The notes under the pieces were generated by a model. The model saw only the letters and a list, made by a program, of their open reading frames with translations, was not told the origin of the DNA and ran no database searches. Shown here in pieces: positions 27,191 through 35,375 of a stretch of DNA of 64,000 bases (its first letter is position 1; every line of letters begins with the position of its first letter). Position numbers and translations under genes: made by a program. The stretch covers positions 124,001-188,000 of the forward strand of contig WQXO01000002.1 of the NCBI GenBank assembly GCA_009784825.1, given 5' to 3'. The stretch is from Oscillospiraceae bacterium (GTDB lineage: Bacteria; Bacillota; Clostridia; Oscillospirales; Ruminococcaceae).

Positions 27191-27850
27191 ATGACTTTAG
27201 GGATTTACGGTTCGGGCGGACTCGGGCGGGAGGTATTAGAGACAATCCGTGCGATTAACGCTGTTTCCGATACATGGCAGCATATCGTATTCATAAACGA
27301 TTTTAAAACGGACGAATCATTAGTAAACGGTATAAAGGTGTTTACATTTGATGAGTTTAAAGCGGAATTTCTTCCCGAAACTACAAAAACAGTTATCGCT
27401 GTTGGTGAACCGCAACCACGAAAAATGCTGCGTGAAAAAGTAACAGCGAGTGGTTACAGCTTGCAAACGATTATTCACCCTACTGCTTTTATCGCAAGTG
27501 AAACGCAAATCGGCGATGGTACAATTGTTCAATTCGGCAGCTTAGTGTCATGCAATGTAACAATTGGCGAAAGTGTTGCAATTCATCCTAACACAAATAT
27601 CGGGCATGACAGTGTTGTCGGAAATGATGTTGTTTTCTCACCGTTTGTTGCGTTATCGGGACATTGTATAGTAGGTGACGAGGTATACTTGGGTGTCGGA
27701 GCAATTGTTAAGGAGAGAATAACAATCGGTAAAAACACGATTATAGGAATGGGTTCCGCCGTTATGCGTGATATTCAAGAGGATGTGATTGCGTTAGGAA
27801 ATCCCGCACGTGCAATGAAAAAGAACGAAGACGGTCGTGTTTTCAAATAG
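27191..27850 (+). CDS. PglD/NeuD-type sugar N- or O-acyltransferase
   Basis: 219 residues. Residues 1-90 form the PglD N-terminal Rossmann-like domain that binds the nucleotide-sugar (LGIYGSGGLGREVLETI, then VIAVGEPQPRKMLREKV). Residues 92-210 are a left-handed beta-helix of hexapeptide repeats (TAFIASETQIGDGTIVQFGS in part; IHPNTNIGHDSVVGND), with His139 as the probable base that deprotonates the sugar amine. The end, ALGNPARAMKKNED, is typical. In context it should acylate the C4 amino group of the dTDP-amino sugar, using acetyl-CoA or perhaps an acyl-ACP made by the following genes. SD GAGGTAATAT. Confidence 0.88.
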   Translation: MTLGIYGSGGLGREVLETIRAINAVSDTWQHIVFINDFKTDESLVNGIKVFTFDEFKAEFLPETTKTVIAVGEPQPRKMLREKVTASGYSLQTIIHPTAFIASETQIGDGTIVQFGSLVSCNVTIGESVAIHPNTNIGHDSVVGNDVVFSPFVALSGHCIVGDEVYLGVGAIVKERITIGKNTIIGMGSAVMRDIQEDVIALGNPARAMKKNEDGRVFK

Positions 27851-27860
27851 TGGAGGTAAT

Positions 27861-28580
27861 ATGTTAGATAATAAAGTTGCTCTTGTCACAGGTGCTTCGA
27901 GGGGCATTGGTAAAGCGATAGTCGAGGTTTTTGCAAAAAACGGTGCAATCGTATATGCCAACGCCAGAAAAGAAGGAGATTTAGATGACATAATCAGCGA
28001 GAATATTATTCCGTTATACTTTGATGTCACAGACAACAGCGGAATTAAAAATGCTTTTTCTCAAATTAAAAAAGAGCAAGGCAGGTTGGATATTCTTGTA
28101 AACAATGCGGGAATAATGAAAGACGCTTTAATCGGCATGATTTCCGGCGAAGTCATGCGTGAAATTTTTGAAACAAATGTGTTTGCCGTAGCAGAATTAA
28201 TTCAATTTGCATCGAAATTCATGATACGGCAGAAGTCAGGAAGCATTATAAATATATCAAGCCTTGTAGGAGTCAACGGCAATAAGGGGCAATTGGTTTA
28301 TTCAGCTTCTAAGGGAGCAGTTATCTCAATGACTAAGACTGCGGCGAAGGAGCTTGCACAATATAATATCCGTGTGAATTCAATTGCACCGGGGATTATT
28401 GACACCGATTTACACAGCTTCGTCGGCAAGGAACATATGGCGGAACGAATTGCCGGCATCGGCATGAAACGTCTCGGAACACCGTGCGATGTTGCTAATT
28501 CTTGTTTATTCTTGGCATCCGATTTATCAGAATATGTAACAGGACAGGTTATCGGTGTTGACGGAAGTGCTTTAATATAA
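27861..28580 (+). CDS. SDR-family reductase, FabG-like
   Basis: 239 residues. I use ATG 27861 behind TGGAGGTAAT; the longer frame from 27837 adds eight residues without homology. VTGASRGIGKAIVEV is the NADP(H)-binding TGxxxGIG loop, NNAGIMKD follows, and YSASKGAVISMTKTAAKEL is the YxxxK catalytic region, with Ser in ISSLVG. The C-terminus has RLGTPCDVANSCLFLASDLSEYVTGQ, typical of FabG. Because an acyl carrier protein gene follows directly, it is likely to reduce a 3-oxoacyl-ACP for a dedicated acyl group rather than for general lipid synthesis, which has its own fabG at 52980. A sugar substrate is the alternative. Confidence 0.85.
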   Translation: MLDNKVALVTGASRGIGKAIVEVFAKNGAIVYANARKEGDLDDIISENIIPLYFDVTDNSGIKNAFSQIKKEQGRLDILVNNAGIMKDALIGMISGEVMREIFETNVFAVAELIQFASKFMIRQKSGSIINISSLVGVNGNKGQLVYSASKGAVISMTKTAAKELAQYNIRVNSIAPGIIDTDLHSFVGKEHMAERIAGIGMKRLGTPCDVANSCLFLASDLSEYVTGQVIGVDGSALI

Positions 28581-28605
28581 TTAAATAAATTATGGAGGTT
28601 TATTA

Positions 28606-28842
28606 ATGACAAACTTACAAAAATACGAAAATGCTTTTATCGAAACACTCGGCATTGAGCAAAACCAAACAACAAATCTTGAATATCAAGCAATACCCGA
28701 GTGGGACAGTATCGGACATATGTCGCTTATCACCGCATTAGAAGATGTTTTTGACATAATGATGGATACCGATGATATAATTGACTTCAGCAGTTTTGAA
28801 AAAGGCAAAGAATTGCTCAAGAAATATGATGTTCAAATTTGA
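28606..28842 (+). CDS. Acyl carrier protein (cluster-specific)
   Basis: 78 residues, acidic and helical. EWDSIGHMSLITALED contains Ser35, the predicted phosphopantetheine site (DS[IL] motif). It differs clearly from the housekeeping AcpP at 44789 (GADSLDIV), so it is a dedicated carrier. SD ATGGAGG before ATG 28606. Flanked by a FabG-like reductase and an acyl-AMP ligase and followed by LuxE-like and LuxC-like genes, it probably carries the acyl group handled by all of these. The next gene overlaps its 3' end by 17 bases. Confidence 0.9.
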   Translation: MTNLQKYENAFIETLGIEQNQTTNLEYQAIPEWDSIGHMSLITALEDVFDIMMDTDDIIDFSSFEKGKELLKKYDVQI

Positions 28843-30238
28843 CGAATTCGCCGACAATGTTGCGATAATATGCGAAGATGGTGAGAGCATTTCTTATACC
28901 GAATTGCAATCGGCGTGCGATGAACTTTCCGCAAGAATAAAAACACGTTCGATTATATTCAATTTATGTGCCAATGAAAAAGGCTCTTTGTTAGGGTATG
29001 TCACATTCATCAACGCCGGAATTGTCCCCGTTATGCTTGACGCAACACTCGATAAGGAGTTGCTTTCCGCTTTGATTGAAAGCTATAGCCCCGACTATTT
29101 GTGGGTTCCTCAAACACAAGCAGAATTTTTCGGCGATTGTGAGCAGGTTTTCGTTATTTGGGATTATACTCTTTTGAAAACACCATACACAAATGTTTAC
29201 CCGTTGCATGATGAGCTTGCGTTGCTGTTGACAACGTCCGGTTCAACCGGAAGCCCGAAATTCGTTCGGCAAAGCTATACAAATATTCGTGCAAACACAG
29301 AATCGATTGTCGAGTATTTGCAATTAGAATCGAATGAACGCCCGATTACGACAATGCCTATGAGCTACACCTACGGTCTCTCAATCATTAACAGCCATTT
29401 ATGGGTGGGGGCGTCTGTAATTCTGACACAGAAAACACTTATGCAAAAAGAGTTTTGGCAGCAGTTTAAAGACCACGGTGCAACCTCATTCGGCGGAGTA
29501 CCTTATGTCTACGAAATGCTGGATAAACTTCGCTTTTTCAGAATGGACTTACCCTCTTTAAGAGCGATGACACAAGCAGGCGGAAAGCTCTCGCCTGAAC
29601 TGCACAAAAAGTTCGCTGAATATGCAATTGCCAACAATAAGAAATTCATAGTTATGTATGGGCAAACCGAAGCCACAGCACGAATGTCCTACTTACCTGC
29701 CGAAAAATCTCTCGAAAAATACGGCAGCATGGGAATTGCCATACCCGGCGGCGAGTTTTCTTTAGCAGATGTTGACGGTAACGAGATTATTGAATCGGAT
29801 AAAGTGGGAGAGCTCGTTTACAAAGGTGCTAATGTTACGCTTGGTTATGCACAAAGCGGTTCAGATTTGCTTAAGGGTGATGAACGCTTTGGTGTATTAA
29901 TTACAGGTGATATGGCAAAACGTGATAAGGATGGGTTTTATTACATCGTCGGGCGTAAGAAACGGTTTTTGAAAATATTCGGAAGCAGAGTAAATCTTGA
30001 CGAAACAGAGCGGCTTCTGAACAGTGCATTTACTGATATTGAATGTGCCTGCGGCGGTGTCGACGATAGGATGACAGTTTTCATAACCAATCCCGAGCTT
30101 GCCCAAAGTATAATTAGTTTTTTAGTTGAAAAAACAGGATTAAACAGGATTGCTTTTAAAGTTATTCATGTTGAAAAAATCCCCCGAAATGAAGCGGGGA
30201 AAATATTGTATAGTGAGTTGAACAAAATTGATGTTTAA
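28826..30238 (+). CDS. AMP-dependent acyl/amino acid ligase
   Basis: 470 residues from ATG 28826 (an alternative ATG is at 28829). The ANL-superfamily motifs are visible: LLLTTSGSTGSPKFVRQ (P-loop-like A3), YGQTEATARMSYLP (A5), GELVYKGANV, LITGDMAKRDKDGFYYIVGRKKRF (A7/A8), and a final NEAGKILYSEL with the catalytic Lys. The enzyme activates a carboxylic acid with ATP. The upstream ACP makes acyl transfer to its phosphopantetheine likely. The residues that set the substrate cannot be read reliably. The start lies inside the ACP gene with a poor SD, suggesting translational coupling and near-equal production. Confidence 0.85.
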   Translation: MMFKFDEFADNVAIICEDGESISYTELQSACDELSARIKTRSIIFNLCANEKGSLLGYVTFINAGIVPVMLDATLDKELLSALIESYSPDYLWVPQTQAEFFGDCEQVFVIWDYTLLKTPYTNVYPLHDELALLLTTSGSTGSPKFVRQSYTNIRANTESIVEYLQLESNERPITTMPMSYTYGLSIINSHLWVGASVILTQKTLMQKEFWQQFKDHGATSFGGVPYVYEMLDKLRFFRMDLPSLRAMTQAGGKLSPELHKKFAEYAIANNKKFIVMYGQTEATARMSYLPAEKSLEKYGSMGIAIPGGEFSLADVDGNEIIESDKVGELVYKGANVTLGYAQSGSDLLKGDERFGVLITGDMAKRDKDGFYYIVGRKKRFLKIFGSRVNLDETERLLNSAFTDIECACGGVDDRMTVFITNPELAQSIISFLVEKTGLNRIAFKVIHVEKIPRNEAGKILYSELNKIDV

Positions 30239-31307
30239 TGAAATATTGCAACTGTCGCCGTTTTCGCTCAGTAAATCCGAGAAAGAACTGCTGTTGACAC
30301 GGCGACTGTCAGAATTAACAAATCACCATATCAAAAACTGCCCTGAGTACGCTTCAATACTGAGTGGAATTGGGTTTGACATTGCCGAGTGCGGGAGTTA
30401 TTATGACCTGCCCTTCTTACCTGTGAGCCTTTTTAAAGAACTTGATTTAAAAAGCATAACACAGGAAGAAATATTTAAAGTCATGACTTCTTCAGGAACA
30501 ACCGGACAAGCAGTTTCAAAAATCTATCTGGATAAGACTACAGCGAACAATCAACAAAAAGCTTTGGCAAAAATTGTATCAGAATTCACCGGCTCTTCAC
30601 GAATGCCTATGTTGATTATCGACAGCCCCTCAGTCATTAAAAACCGCACAATGTTTTCGGCAAGAGGAGCGGGGATTTTGGGATTTTCGATTTTCGGAGC
30701 AGACAAGGCTTATGCACTAAACGACGATATGGAGATTGACCTTCCTGCAATTGAGGCTTTTTTTGAAAAGCACAGCGGTAAACGCATACTTCTATTCGGG
30801 TTCACATTTATGGTGTGGTCGCATTTTTATAAAGAATTGTTGAAAATAAAACACAGATTTGATTTACACAACGGTATATTGATTCATGGCGGCGGGTGGA
30901 AGAAATTAGTCGGCGAATCTGTTTCAAAAAGTGAATTCAAAAGCAAACTGACCGACATATGCGGGCTTAACGACATTCATGATTATTATGGAATGGTTGA
31001 GCAAACCGGATGTATTTACATGGAATGTGAACACGGTCATTTACACGCAAGCATCTTTTCAGACGTAATTACGAGACGGCATATCGATTTCTCCCCATGT
31101 GAATTTGGCGAACCCGGAATTGTGCAGGTTGTCTCGGTTTTACCGGAATCCTACCCCGGACATTCCCTGCTCACAGAAGATGAGGGTGTCATTCTCGGCG
31201 AAGATGATTGCCCCTGCGGACGCAAGGGGAAATACTTTCAAATAAACGGCAGACTAAAAATGGCTGAAATACGGGGGTGCAGTGACACTTATGCAGTTAA
31301 CAGATAA
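30228..31307 (+). CDS. LuxE/PaaK-like acyl-protein synthetase
   Basis: 359 residues. LuxE activates a fatty acid as acyl-AMP and passes it to a Cys and then to the LuxC reductase in bioluminescent bacteria. Visible features: FLPVSLFKELDL near residue 65, VMTSSGTTGQAVSKIYLD (adenylate P-loop), ILIHGGGWKKL, and DYYGMVEQTGCIYMECEHGHLHA, which corresponds to the LuxE YGMxE-GxxxxEC active region. The length (~360-370) matches LuxE. No luxAB genes are present, so this is not a light system. Together with the next gene it should form an acyl-to-aldehyde reducing pair acting within the glycan cluster. It overlaps both neighbours. Confidence 0.85.
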   Translation: MMFNEILQLSPFSLSKSEKELLLTRRLSELTNHHIKNCPEYASILSGIGFDIAECGSYYDLPFLPVSLFKELDLKSITQEEIFKVMTSSGTTGQAVSKIYLDKTTANNQQKALAKIVSEFTGSSRMPMLIIDSPSVIKNRTMFSARGAGILGFSIFGADKAYALNDDMEIDLPAIEAFFEKHSGKRILLFGFTFMVWSHFYKELLKIKHRFDLHNGILIHGGGWKKLVGESVSKSEFKSKLTDICGLNDIHDYYGMVEQTGCIYMECEHGHLHASIFSDVITRRHIDFSPCEFGEPGIVQVVSVLPESYPGHSLLTEDEGVILGEDDCPCGRKGKYFQINGRLKMAEIRGCSDTYAVNR

Positions 31308-32445
31308 TTTAGAAGGCTTGATTAACGCCAAACCGCTTGTCCCTTTTGATGATGACGTATTGGAATTCTTCGGCGATTTGTCAAAACAATTGACAAAGGT
31401 TCGTGAATATTCTGATGTAGCAACCTTCGGGTTTTGGTGCAGAAAAGCAGCACTGCTTAAAGAAAAATCGAATTATAATGATTTAGACAAACGGCTCGGT
31501 AAAGGAGTGGTGTTTCACTCAACACCATCGAATGTTCCGGTAAACTTTGCATTCAGCCTTGCAGCAGGGTTGCTCGCAGGCAACGCAAATATTGTTCGCT
31601 TACCCGGCAAGAATTTTGAGCAGGTTGAAATCATAGTTAATGCAGTGAATGAATTGTTAGCGGGTAAACATAAAAATCTTGCTCCGTATATAAACTTCGT
31701 GAAATATCCCCCTAATAAAGAACTGCATGATAAATTCTCTGCCGTTTGCGATGTTCGTGTGATTTGGGGCGGAGACAACACGATTAATGAATTGCGTCAA
31801 TCACCGTTAAAACCGAGAGCAACCGAGCTGACATTCGCTGACAGATATTCCGTAGCAGTGATAAACGCCGATGAATATATTAATGCTCAGGATAAAGAAA
31901 AAATTGCACAGGATTTTTATAACGATACGTATTTCACCGACCAAAACGCCTGCACCTCACCTCGAATAGTGTACTGGCTCGGGAGTAATATTGATGAAGC
32001 GAAATCGACTTTTTGGGGGAAACTGCACACTCTCGTTAAATCAAAATATGAATTAGCACCTGTTCAATCAGTCGGAAAGCTGTCAGCACTTTACAAAGCA
32101 GCTGCCAATATGCCGATAAATTATTGCAAATCAGCGGATAATTATATCACACGTGCTGAAATAAATAACACCGATGAAAATCTTATGGAGTTTAAATATA
32201 ACAGCGGATTTTTCTTTGAACAAAGCATTGCCGAATTAAAGGAAATCCTGCCAATTTGCGGCGAACGCTTGCAAACGCTAACCTATTACGGTTTATCAAA
32301 TGATGAATTAGCGTTTTTCTTCACAGAACACAGACCCAAAGGGATAGACCGTGCAGTGCCATTTGGAAAGTCAATGGATTTTTCATTAGTGTGGGACGGA
32401 CATGACTTAATCAGTCAGCTTTCAAGAAAGGTAATTATATCATGA
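31282..32445 (+). CDS. LuxC-like acyl-CoA/acyl-enzyme reductase (aldehyde forming)
   Basis: 387 residues from GTG 31282 (ATG 31291 is an alternative). GVVFHSTPSNVPVNFAFSL and LLAGNANIVRLPGKN are the aldehyde-dehydrogenase-like NADPH region of LuxC, and DQNACTSPRIVYW contains Cys224 (GTG numbering), the acyl-accepting cysteine. Known LuxC enzymes reduce a thioester-bound acyl group to an aldehyde. Family length is usually about 480, so this copy is short by roughly 90 residues, mainly at the N-terminus. It starts 26 bases inside the LuxE-like gene, so the two are translated together and very likely form a complex. Confidence 0.85.
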   Translation: MTLMQLTDNLEGLINAKPLVPFDDDVLEFFGDLSKQLTKVREYSDVATFGFWCRKAALLKEKSNYNDLDKRLGKGVVFHSTPSNVPVNFAFSLAAGLLAGNANIVRLPGKNFEQVEIIVNAVNELLAGKHKNLAPYINFVKYPPNKELHDKFSAVCDVRVIWGGDNTINELRQSPLKPRATELTFADRYSVAVINADEYINAQDKEKIAQDFYNDTYFTDQNACTSPRIVYWLGSNIDEAKSTFWGKLHTLVKSKYELAPVQSVGKLSALYKAAANMPINYCKSADNYITRAEINNTDENLMEFKYNSGFFFEQSIAELKEILPICGERLQTLTYYGLSNDELAFFFTEHRPKGIDRAVPFGKSMDFSLVWDGHDLISQLSRKVIIS

Positions 32446-33377
32446 ACAGCGGAAAAGTTGCAATAATAGGTGTGGGATACGTTGGTTCAAGCATTGCATA
32501 CGCTCTCACAATCAAAGGAACAGCTCGGGAAATTGTTTTAATTGAACAATCCGGCTCGCATGAAAAATGCAAGGCGGAAATCAGCGATATTCGTCACGGA
32601 ATACCTTTCATGGGGACATCTGATATATATAACGGTGATTATTCCGATATTAAGGACTGCGATTTAATCATAATAACAGCAGGCCGTAACCGCAAGCCGG
32701 GCGAAAAACGCATCGACATGAAAAACGACAACCTCAAAACCGCAGCACAAGTAGCAAACGAAATTAAAAAACACTACACAAAAGGGGTTGTCCTTATTGT
32801 AACAAATCCGGTTGACACAATCACTCGTGCAATGAGCGAATGGCTCGATTTGCCCGACGGAATCGTGTTCGGAACAGGGTGTTTGTTAGATAGCTCGCGA
32901 TTTGTCAATGTTGTTGCCGATTATGCAGGAATTACCTCAAACAGCATTAATGCTCATATCATCGGAGAACACGGAGAAGGTCAAATCGCTTTGTGGAGCA
33001 AGGTGATGATAGCGGGAATCCCTATCGAGGAATACTGCCAAATGACCGGAATTCCTTTCACGAATGAAACAAAAATAATTATGGAGGAAAAGGTTCGTCT
33101 TATGGGGGCAGAAATCATCAAAGGAAAGGGACGAACACATTTCGGCATAGCTACTTGTGTATGTTATATCGCAGACGCTATCCTAAACCACAGACCTACG
33201 ATTGTCAGTGTTTCAAGTATGCTGCAGGGTGAATACGGGATTAGCAGAGTCGCACTCAGTTTACCGTGCGTGGTTGACTCAAGCGGCGTTGAGCGGCGGT
33301 TAATGGAGAAGTTAAGCGAGCTTGAATTAAGCAGACTAACCGAGGTCGCTGATTCACTCTTATCTGTTTGGGAATAA
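32442..33377 (+). CDS. Lactate/malate dehydrogenase-family enzyme with malate-type specificity residue
   Basis: 311 residues. VAIIGVGYVGSSIAY is the NAD loop. Catalytic residues correspond to LDH: Asp150 and Arg153 in LLDSSRF (D168/R171), His177 in GEHGEG (H195), and Arg90 (R109). The position equal to LDH Gln102, which sets substrate preference, is Arg84 in AGRNRKPGEKR. Arg is the malate dehydrogenase residue, and the Q102R change is known to convert lactate to malate dehydrogenase. The preferred substrate may therefore be oxaloacetate or another 2-oxo-dicarboxylate. In context it could supply a hydroxyacid for acylation of the sugar. It overlaps the LuxC-like gene by 4 bases. Confidence 0.85.
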   Translation: MNSGKVAIIGVGYVGSSIAYALTIKGTAREIVLIEQSGSHEKCKAEISDIRHGIPFMGTSDIYNGDYSDIKDCDLIIITAGRNRKPGEKRIDMKNDNLKTAAQVANEIKKHYTKGVVLIVTNPVDTITRAMSEWLDLPDGIVFGTGCLLDSSRFVNVVADYAGITSNSINAHIIGEHGEGQIALWSKVMIAGIPIEEYCQMTGIPFTNETKIIMEEKVRLMGAEIIKGKGRTHFGIATCVCYIADAILNHRPTIVSVSSMLQGEYGISRVALSLPCVVDSSGVERRLMEKLSELELSRLTEVADSLLSVWE

Positions 33378-33389
33378 TCGGAGGTAAAA

Positions 33390-34469
33390 ATGGAATTTAT
33401 TAAAATGGATTTCAAGGCAGAATTAGCAAAGGTTTCCCCGAAATTAAGGAGAGGTGCGAATATATATATTTGGGGAACGGGGCATGATTGGGAGCATATA
33501 AGAAAGCTGTATAAGCTTTATAAAAGAATAAATCTTGAAGATTCCGTATACGCTTTTATTGATAATGACCCGTTGAAGCAAGGCACCGAGTATTATGGGA
33601 AGAAAGTTATTTCACCTGATGAAATAGATATAGACAATGCTGTAGTTATAGTATCCTTGGCGAATTATTTGGGTACATCTGTAATTAAGCAATTGATAGA
33701 GATGGGGTTTCATTTCAAAAGTGATTGCTTTGACAGAGTATATTTTTATTTTATGCTTCGTCGTTTCAGCAGGCTTCAGTTTTCTCAATTTGAAAATAAA
33801 CATAAGGGAGAGCGTTGTTTTATTATCGGGAATGGTCCAAGTTTAAAAACACAAGACTTGGATTTATTAAAAAACGAATTCACCTTTGCCACAAATCAAA
33901 TATATCTCGCCTTCGAGGAAACTGCATGGCGACCGACTTATTATGTTGTTGAAGACGATATGTTTATGGAAACAAAGCACAAGGAGTTTTGCAACATTAT
34001 TACAGGAATTAAATTTCTTGCCTCACATAAGATTCCTGCCATCGAATCCTTCGAGGCGGAAAACGCTTATTATTATAATGTCGATGCTGACAGCTCCTAT
34101 CAACAGCTCCCATATAAATTGAAGTTCAGCATTGAGCCGGGATTGGTTTATCACTGCGACACAGTCACATACACCTGCTTGCAATTTGCGGCGTTTATGG
34201 GTTTCAAAGAGATATATTTATTAGGTGTAGATAACAGCTATAGTGTTTTAAGAAAAGCAGACGGTGAAATAATTTATAAAAATCAAAAACAAAACCATTT
34301 CAACCAAAATTATTCTGCATCGCATTATATTGGTGATATTGATTTAGTAAACGCCGGCTATCAAGCCGCACGGGAATATGCAGACAATAACGATATAAAA
34401 ATCTATAATGCCACACGTGCAGGAGAGCTTGAAGTATTTGAGCGTGTTACATTGGAAGATATACTTTAA
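33390..34469 (+). CDS. DUF115/Maf-like protein with N-terminal Rossmann-like domain
   Basis: 359 residues. Residues 20-115 are the cluster's small Rossmann-like domain (NIYIWGTGHDWEHIRKL, VYAFIDNDPLKQGTEYYG, VVIVSLANYLGTSVIKQL). From residue 140 comes CFIIGNGPSLKTQDLDLL, with GNGPS at 147-151. This motif is shared by DUF115 proteins (including motility-associated factors that transfer nonulosonic acids to flagellin) and by CST-type sialyltransferases. NQIYLAF, YYVVEDDMF and IYLLGVDNSY follow the same family order. It is a good candidate for the transferase that attaches the cluster product to its protein or glycan acceptor. SD GGAGGTAAAA. Confidence 0.75.
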   Translation: MEFIKMDFKAELAKVSPKLRRGANIYIWGTGHDWEHIRKLYKLYKRINLEDSVYAFIDNDPLKQGTEYYGKKVISPDEIDIDNAVVIVSLANYLGTSVIKQLIEMGFHFKSDCFDRVYFYFMLRRFSRLQFSQFENKHKGERCFIIGNGPSLKTQDLDLLKNEFTFATNQIYLAFEETAWRPTYYVVEDDMFMETKHKEFCNIITGIKFLASHKIPAIESFEAENAYYYNVDADSSYQQLPYKLKFSIEPGLVYHCDTVTYTCLQFAAFMGFKEIYLLGVDNSYSVLRKADGEIIYKNQKQNHFNQNYSASHYIGDIDLVNAGYQAAREYADNNDIKIYNATRAGELEVFERVTLEDIL

Positions 34470-34494
34470 ATAAAAAACTAAGCGGAGGTATAAA

Positions 34495-35370
34495 TTGAAA
34501 TCAATAATCTTATCGGGCGGTCACGGAACCCGCCTTTACCCTATGACTAAAGTTATCTCGAAACAGCTTCTGCCGATTTATGACAAGCCAATGATATACT
34601 ATCCCTTGTCCGTGCCGTTGCTTGCGGGAATTCGGGATATACTCATTATTTCAACCCCTCGGGATTTGCCGATGTATCGGGAGCTTCTCGGAGATGGTTC
34701 ACGTCTGGGAATCAACCTTGAATATGCTGAACAATCCGCCCCGAAAGGGCTTGCAGAAGCGTTCATAATCGGCGAGAAATTCATTAACGGTGACAGTGTA
34801 AACTTAATTCTCGGCGACAATGTTTTCTACGGACAGGCTTTTTCACGCACTCTCGAGCTTGCATTGAACAATAAACATGGTGCTACTGTTTTCGGTTATC
34901 CCGTGAAAAACCCGAAAGAATTCGGTGTGGTGGAATTCGACGATAACGGCAAGGCAATTTCACTCGAAGAAAAGCCGGCAAAACCCAAATCAAACTACGC
35001 AATTCCGGGGTTATACTTCTATGATAGTGAGGTTGTCAATATTTCCAAAAATATTACCCCGTCAGCACGGGGCGAGCTCGAAATAACGGCGGTGAATAAC
35101 GAATACTTAAAGCAGGGTAAATTAAACTGCGTTCTTATGGGACGCGGAATGGCGTGGCTCGACACGGGGACTCCGCAGGGATTGCTAAAGGCAGCCGAAT
35201 TTGTAGAAACCATGCAATCACGTCAAGGCTTTTACATTTCCTGTATTGAAGAAATTGCATGGCGTAAAGGATTTATAAACACAGAGCAATTGATGAAATT
35301 AGGCGAAGAATTAAAAATGACCGAATATGGCGAGTATATTATATCGCTGTGTGAAAGCGAGGTAATGTAA
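34495..35370 (+). CDS. rfbA: Glucose-1-phosphate thymidylyltransferase
   Basis: 291 residues. It starts with TTG 34495, with the SD GCGGAGGT upstream and no in-frame ATG nearby. [36 protein letters not shown] (only partly quoted: GGHGTRLYP and [10 protein letters not shown]) is the nucleotide-binding and catalytic signature of RmlA/Rfb[11 protein letters not shown] and [11 protein letters not shown] are also characteristic. It makes dTDP-glucose from dTTP and glucose-1-phosphate, the first step for all dTDP-deoxy sugars of this cluster. No rfbC or rfbD (rhamnose branch) is present. Confidence 0.96.
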   Translation: MKSIILSGGHGTRLYPMTKVISKQLLPIYDKPMIYYPLSVPLLAGIRDILIISTPRDLPMYRELLGDGSRLGINLEYAEQSAPKGLAEAFIIGEKFINGDSVNLILGDNVFYGQAFSRTLELALNNKHGATVFGYPVKNPKEFGVVEFDDNGKAISLEEKPAKPKSNYAIPGLYFYDSEVVNISKNITPSARGELEITAVNNEYLKQGKLNCVLMGRGMAWLDTGTPQGLLKAAEFVETMQSRQGFYISCIEEIAWRKGFINTEQLMKLGEELKMTEYGEYIISLCESEVM

Positions 35371-35375
35371 ATCAT

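Noticed and set aside
27861-28580. The SDR as a second housekeeping fabG
   Set aside because: The FAS operon has its own fabG; this copy is coupled to a divergent ACP and sugar genes, so a dedicated role is more likely.
30228-32445. LuxE/LuxC homologues as a bioluminescence system
   Set aside because: No luciferase genes luxA or luxB and no luxD; the genes are embedded in a sugar cluster.
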